DNA from: Mermis nigrescens
Taxonomy: Eukaryota; Nematoda; Enoplea; Mermithida; Mermithidae
Assembly: GCA_036768485.1 (NCBI GenBank)
Contig: JAVLUZ010000337.1
Location: 62,001-126,000, forward strand
Direction of reading: 5' to 3'
DNA length: 64,000 nucleotides
In this document: positions 58,942 to 64,000 of the stretch, in pieces
Position numbering within the stretch: position 1 is the first letter of the stretch
Layout of the letters: each line of letters starts with the position of its first letter
Translations under genes and position numbers: made by a program
Notes under the pieces: model-generated
What the model saw: only the letters and a program-made list of their open reading frames with translations
Told to the model about the DNA's origin: nothing
The model's database searches: none

Positions 58942-60415
58942 GTCTGGACCCCCCTATATATGTAACAGGGGGTATGGCGGGAAGGGGGATCACCCCACCT
59001 AATGTCGGACCTCCCCCATCTCCTCACCTCAGAGCCAGAAAATTTTTGAACCCCCAACTAATGAAAAAAATCGAATTTTTCAGCAGTGTTTATGATGTTT
59101 TTGACCAAGCCCCGGCCCCAGTGCCGGGGCTTATGCCCCAGCCCTGGTCACAGGTCGGCTTAAGCCAGGGTTAAAACGTTTGTAATTAATTGCAAAGCTC
59201 TAAAAGACTGATAAAACTGATCAAATTGAATTCTCAAAGGAGATTCTGATATAATTTTAATGTGTATTCCCCACCACAAGATTTTCTTTCAAAATCAATC
59301 TCGGAAATTATGAAAAACAAAAAATGGTATCCATCAGGATACTGACGGATTCAAATAACAAAATTTCATCATTAAATTGTTTCTATAGCTCAAATATAGA
59401 TTTGGATCCAACTTAAGCAATTTAAATTCAGCGTATTTGCTTTATTTCTAAATTAGTTACCTATGAATAAAATGTATTAATATTTATCATTAATATTAAT
59501 ATTACTATATCATTGATACATTTATGATTTATTTATTTATTGTATAGTCCATCTCAAAATAAACAGCCGAGAAATCTAAATCAGTTGAATAACTTTTTTC
59601 TATCCTGTCAGATCTTTTGAATGAAATTCGATGATCTGTCAACTCTAAACAGACGAAATGCATAAAATTAATTACAGGCTCAGCTTAAGCAGGAAGCAAG
59701 ATTCGATGCTGTGATTGGGGTCCTTGGTTCCCTGACCTAGAATCATACATAAATATTGTTTCATACTTCAGAATTTTAAAGAATTTCTTGAAAATCAAGC
59801 TTGTGCAGTCGGGAGTATTTATCGCATCAGCCGCAATCCTGGCAAGAAAAAGATCTTTAAAATTTGTACGACCTTGATTTTTATGGATTAGTCCAGCTAA
59901 GACACGACTAATCGGAATACAGAATGTAGAATCGGGAGTCTTAAATCCAAGAACAGCAATGTATACAATCAATGGATAAATTAGCAGATTTTTACTGAAA
60001 ATTAATGAACTTTTAAAAAGGAAATTGGGGAAAATGATGTTAAACATAAAAATGCATGCTTTAAAGTGAAATGCTTATAATTTGTTAGGCTTTTCAGCGG
60101 AAAAATTAATCTTTACCATAAATAAAATGACGAGCACGTAGCATCACATAAAATTTCTATTTTTCTTACTAACTGACATCATTTACTTATTGACACCTTA
60201 GATCCTAAAAGGTATGAGTATTCTATTTTGAGCTTTAAAATTACGAAGCAATTCCTTACCGCTCCAGAAATCAGTCATGATCTTTTGAAAATCTGAAGAC
60301 AGTTGCACATTTATGATTTATCACTGATAATTGTCGTTGACTTGCACTGATTCAGTATCATGTGCATCATCGATTTTTTCAGTCCGTTTTTTTGATTAAG
60401 CTTTTATTTGAAGCC
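58942..60415. other. AT-rich sequence with one GC-rich patch
   Basis: CCCCGGCCCCAGTGCCGGGG words at 59108-59160 resemble the GC-rich element ends. Otherwise nothing is recognisable, and the minus-strand frame at 59685-60047 has no known domain. Confidence 0.4.
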
Positions 60416-60423
60416 ATTATGCG

Positions 60424-60553
60424 CAGGCACGTAGCTCTGGGGGAATGGGGGGTCCGGAACCCCCAAAATTCAAAAAATTAGTATATTATTTTGTGCTATT
60501 TTTGGCCTTTTTGGGCTTAGTCCCCCCAAATAGGACGGTCAGCTATGTGCCTG
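60424..60553 (-). mobile_element. hAT-B MITE
   Basis: CAGGCACGTAGCTCTGGGGG to GCTATGTGCCTG. Flanks ATTATGCG and ATTATACA share five positions. Confidence 0.75.
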
Positions 60554-60665
60554 ATTATACAGTGATCAATCTAAAATTAGTCCCATTTTCACAGTTAAAT
60601 GATTAAGTACTGATGCAAAAAAAGTACGATAAATAATATTGAATGTACACTTACAGGGTCAGCAT

Positions 60666-61110
60666 TAGTGTTTTTTTGTATTCAGCAAAGACTTTTTCTG
60701 ATGTGCAAAGACTTTTGGGGACCATCTTCGTACGTGTATATACAAAGATTTTTGGAAGGACAAAAACTGCTAAAAAGGTTTAGAATTCGCAAAAATTTTC
60801 GGAGCTTCACGCCGAACTGAGTTATTGTATGTTCTATATATATATTTGTGACAGAAATTGCATTTTAAAAGGAAGAATGTCAAATTTTTCGCCGCTTCGC
60901 GCCGTTTTGAGACGATTATTAGTGTTTTTTCCCTCAGAAACCCAGAAATTAGCTAAAATACACTACCAAAGATCGAACAACTGTTTTTGCCACACTGAAA
61001 TCGCTACTGTAACATGTTATAGTACCCAAAACTTTGTGTGTACAAAATGTACACACTTTTATGGACCATCTTTGTACGTGAACAAACGGACCTTATACAA
61101 AAAAACACTG
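60666..61110 (-). mobile_element. hAT-D element, short form, exact TSD
   Basis: TAGTGTTTTTTTGTATTCAG to TACAAAAAAACACTG, flanked by GTCAGCAT at 60658-60665 and 61111-61118. Confidence 0.85.
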
Positions 61111-61387
61111 GTCAGCATACATAAGTAGGTATGCATAACATCTTCCCCCGGCCCGGGTTCTGGTGCCAGGGCATAAGTCCCGGCCCTGGAATCGAGGCAT
61201 AAGCCCCTGCCCTAGCTCCGGCTAAAAAGCCTGCTCTGGGATATCCCTAATTAATATATTAGTAAAATCGACACTATTAAGGAAAAATCATGGTATTTCC
61301 ATCAACTTTGACTTAATTTTGAGTCCTCTGAAATTTCGCACCAGCTGTAAAACCTAAACCTAGTACAAAAATGTGTTTGACTAAACA

Positions 61388-61890
61388 GCACCATATCAAG
61401 GATTTTGTCGCAGGGATGAGGGGAGGGGGAAAAGCAAACTTTGAAGTCCTTTATATCGATAACCATTAGAAGATAGGCGAAAATCAAGGCATTTTGAGCG
61501 TTTCTCGATGCGACAATGGCAAAATATAATTTTTAGAAAATTTCAAAAATTTATGTTCTGAGAAATTTTCTAGCATTTTTACTCTTTTGAACTAAATTTT
61601 GCAGCCTTTTTGAGACAAACAGTGCAGAAACATGCATACAATTTTACCCTTTCAAGCTTAATTTGCAGCTTTCCGGATATAAAAATTCCAGTAAATATGC
61701 CTGGCGCGAAGCACCGAAAATTTTTGAGATCTTTATACTTTTATCTAAATTTTGCAACTTTCTCAATAGCAAATAGCAATACAATAGTTATAGAATGCGC
61801 GAACCACCGGAAATTTTTAATGTTTTACCCTTGCTTTCTGAATTAAGTTATCTGGCGCAAAGCAACGAAAATTTTTGATATATCTATTCT
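61388..61890 (+). mobile_element. Very old hAT-E relic
   Basis: ATATCAAGGATTTTGTCG and ATAACCATTAGAAGATAGGC match the left part of hAT-E. Degraded GGCGCGAAGC motifs follow. Confidence 0.5.
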
Positions 61891-61896
61891 GTCTGT

Positions 61897-63067
61897 CAGG
61901 CCCGTATCCAGGATTTTATTTCGAGGGGGGCCGAAAATTTTTGAGACCAGATATCTCGAGAACCATTAGGAGATAGGCGAAAATAAAGACAGTTCTGAGC
62001 GTATCTCGGTGAGCTCTATATATACAACGGTGAAGAAAGATTTCAACAAAAAAATTAAAAAAATTTCACTTTATTTCATTTTGATATACAGCAAATTTAT
62101 CATTTAAGCTGATTTCTCATCACCTAATCGGCGAATTATTTCTTATCTCTTGCCTTTGTACTTAATCATTGTGCTTTACAGAGAAAAGCAATACGGATAA
62201 TTAATAATTCGACGCGAAGCGCCAAAAAATTGATATGATCTGCATATCAACCTCAAATTTGAGCGGTTTTGAGCGGACTAGAAGACAAAACAACATATAT
62301 AAACAATAGATACGGCGCGAAGCGCCGGAAAAATTTCATGTTTCCCATGTCATAACTCAAATTTGAGCTGTTTTGAGTGAGCTAGAAGACAAAAACTATA
62401 ACTAAACAATGAATCCGGCGCACAGCGCTAGAAAAAAATTGACATGCTCTCTATATCTAACTCTAATTTGAGCGATTTTTAGCGGTTCAGAAGACAAAAC
62501 TATACGTAAACAATAAATCCGGCGCGAATCACCGGAAAATTTTGAGTTTACTAGCTCAAAAGTACGCTAAAAACCTGTTTAGGCGCTGTTTCAGACGCAC
62601 TTCGCCAATTTTCCATTGTTCCCTTCGGGGGACCCTTGAGAGAAACAAAAATTTTTCCCCATTTCGGGGGGGGGGGCAGGCCCCCGCCATCCCTGGATAC
62701 AGGCCTGTTCCCATGTCATAACTCATATTTGAGCTGTTTTGAGTGAGCTAGAAGGCAAAAACTACATCTAAACAATGAATCCGGCGCAAAGCGTTAGAAA
62801 AAAATTGACATACTTTCTATGTCTAACTCAAATTTGAGCGATTTTCAGCCGTTTAGAAGACAAAACCTTACATAAACAAGAAATCCGGCGCGAAATGCCG
62901 GAAAATTTTGTGTTTCTAGCTCAAAAGTACGCTAAAACCTGTTTTGGCGGTGTTTCAGACCAACTTCGCCAATTTTTCATTTTTCCCTTTGAGGGACCCT
63001 TGGGAAAAACAAAAATTTTTTCCAATTTCGGGGATGGGCAGGCCCCCCCCCCCTGGATACGGGCCTG
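61897..63067 (+). mobile_element. Full-length hAT-E element (1171 bp), exact TSD
   Basis: CAGGCCCGTATCCAGGATTT to CCCTGGATACGGGCCTG, flanked by CTGTCTGT at 61889-61896 and 63068-63075. Same structure as 27029-28197, including the internal copy of the right end (near 62708) and hairpins (exact at 62313-62327). Confidence 0.9.
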
Positions 63068-63318
63068 CTGTCTGTTATGCTCACTTTTGGAGTAAGTTAA
63101 GAATATGGTACTTTCAGAATACTATATAATACACTTCAGAAGAGTGGATTTTTTCGCTCAGTACTCAGAACATGTTGAAAGAAAGCGCGGAAAAGAATTT
63201 CATCCGTCTATGATCAATATTACAAAAGCTATGTGTTTCCTTAATTAGCCTCTTCTCGACCTAAGTATTTGAATTTTCAAACAGCGGATTGCAGAATCAC
63301 ATGTAGATACACAATTTA

Positions 63319-63497
63319 CGTCGACCTAAGCCTCTATACATCGACCTAAGCATCTAAACATCGACCTAAGCATCTATACATCAATATACATCTACACATC
63401 GACCTAAGCATCTATAAATCGACCTAAGCATACATCGACCTCAGCATCTATACATCGACATGAACGGGAGCGACCTCGACCTAAGCAGCTTTAAACA
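63319..63497 (+). repeat. Minisatellite, unit about 22 bp
   Basis: Eight or so imperfect copies of ATCGACCTAAGCATCTATAC. Unit length and sequence vary. Confidence 0.85.
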
Positions 63498-63699
63498 CCT
63501 TTTCAGATATACTTAGCCTAAGCCTAAGTATAATAGAAGCAAAAAGATTTTCGTAAAACCGAAAAAAACATGCAAGAAATATGGAAATTTTTTTAAATTT
63601 TTTTCAAAATTTCAAACAGCTTTCCGCGTCGTTTTTCTTTTTCTCCTTCATTGCAATGCTTCCTTCCGTAATTTCAGCCCAGATTACTTATTTCTGGCA

Positions 63700-63790
63700 A
63701 ATGTGTATATAAGTCCTCGCACGGCCGTGAAAGTAGCTCTCGGTCGGTCGGTGTTTTCGCTGACACGTCTACAGTAAATGATCAACTTTT
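63700..63790 (+). promoter_or_regulatory. Possible core promoter
   Basis: TATATAAG at about 63705-63712 is followed 25-35 bp later by a CTCTCGGTCGGTCGGTG block that could hold an initiator. It would fire rightwards out of the window. An LTR promoter is equally possible, and no coding sequence can be assigned to it. Confidence 0.25.
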
Positions 63791-64000
63791 AATATTGCCC
63801 GAACAAGCTAACTTGCGTTCATGATTTATCGGGATTGTGCTATTTCACTAAACTTACCAATGTTATGCTGTTATTGTGTTCATTATTTGAATTATTTTGA
63901 TCAATATCCTCTACTATTATTGTCTTCACCATTCTGATTAGTTAAACCATGATGATATACGTTTATTGATAAAAAATTGCTTATTGTAAGAACAATGAAA

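Noticed and set aside
59685..60047. Minus-strand frame of 120 codons
   Set aside because: It is hydrophobic and Ile/Phe/Lys-rich, as expected for chance frames in AT-rich DNA. No domain or splice sites support it.
63319..63497. CRISPR-like look of the short repeat series
   Set aside because: Units are of variable length, imperfect and without distinct spacers, and the setting is eukaryotic. It is a minisatellite.

Overview
This is animal nuclear DNA, most likely from an invertebrate with a sizeable genome. It is AT-rich, has GT-AG introns of up to 11 kb, shows no operons or prokaryotic signals, and is packed with short DNA transposons. I cannot name the species. Most open reading frames here are transposon ends, reading through simple repeats, or chance.

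One gene can be reconstructed, on the minus strand from 33755 down to 12032. It has four coding exons (33755-33580, 32977-32680, 23403-23195, 12188-12032; 840 coding bases, 279 residues) that join in frame across three introns with sound splice sites. The predicted protein has a signal peptide, a Gly/Arg/Ser-rich stretch, a small-residue hydrophobic segment followed by GYKVGQAMHRP, an aromatic NRYYQP block, a six-cysteine module of the CX-module type, one membrane helix and a short basic cytoplasmic tail. The segment before the cysteine module resembles in pattern the most conserved part of vertebrate prion-family proteins. That resemblance is a hypothesis, not a homology claim.

Nearly everything else is repeat. 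At least nine families of non-autonomous elements can be delimited by terminal inverted repeats, and many copies carry exact or near-exact 8-bp target-site duplications, the mark of hAT-like elements. I label them by their ends: hAT-A (CATAGGTGGGCAGC), hAT-B (CAGGCACGTAGCTGG), hAT-C (CAGTGGCGGATCC, with a longer C2 form), hAT-D (CAGTGTTTTTTTGTACAAGG, full length 759 bp), hAT-E (CAGGCCCGTATCCAGG, about 1.17 kb), hAT-F (CATAGGTGCACAAGG), CAAGGGTGTAGCCAGG, TAGGGATGCACCGG, and GC-rich elements built on CCGAGG, CCGAAG or CCGGGG words. Two further elements are flanked by TA.

Layout: 1-12 kb, scattered MITEs, degraded satellite-like sequence and a foldback; 12-33.8 kb, the CX-module gene, whose introns hold dense nests including a 3.7 kb element (26276-29951) with long (TA)n tracts; 34-37.1 kb, a foldback and a degenerate tandem array; 38-46 kb, a paralogous repeat, a 759-bp element nested in its own family, and a 4.84 kb composite insertion (40907-45744) carrying decayed coding-like sequence; 47.6-58.9 kb, a nest up to six insertions deep; 59-64 kb, further elements, a 1.17 kb hAT-E copy, a minisatellite and a possible promoter.

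Two architectural features cross family boundaries. One is the 15-base hairpin CGGCGCGAAGCGCCG, whose core GCGAAGC is known as an exceptionally stable DNA mini-hairpin. The other is a run of G just inside the left ends and of C just inside the right ends.
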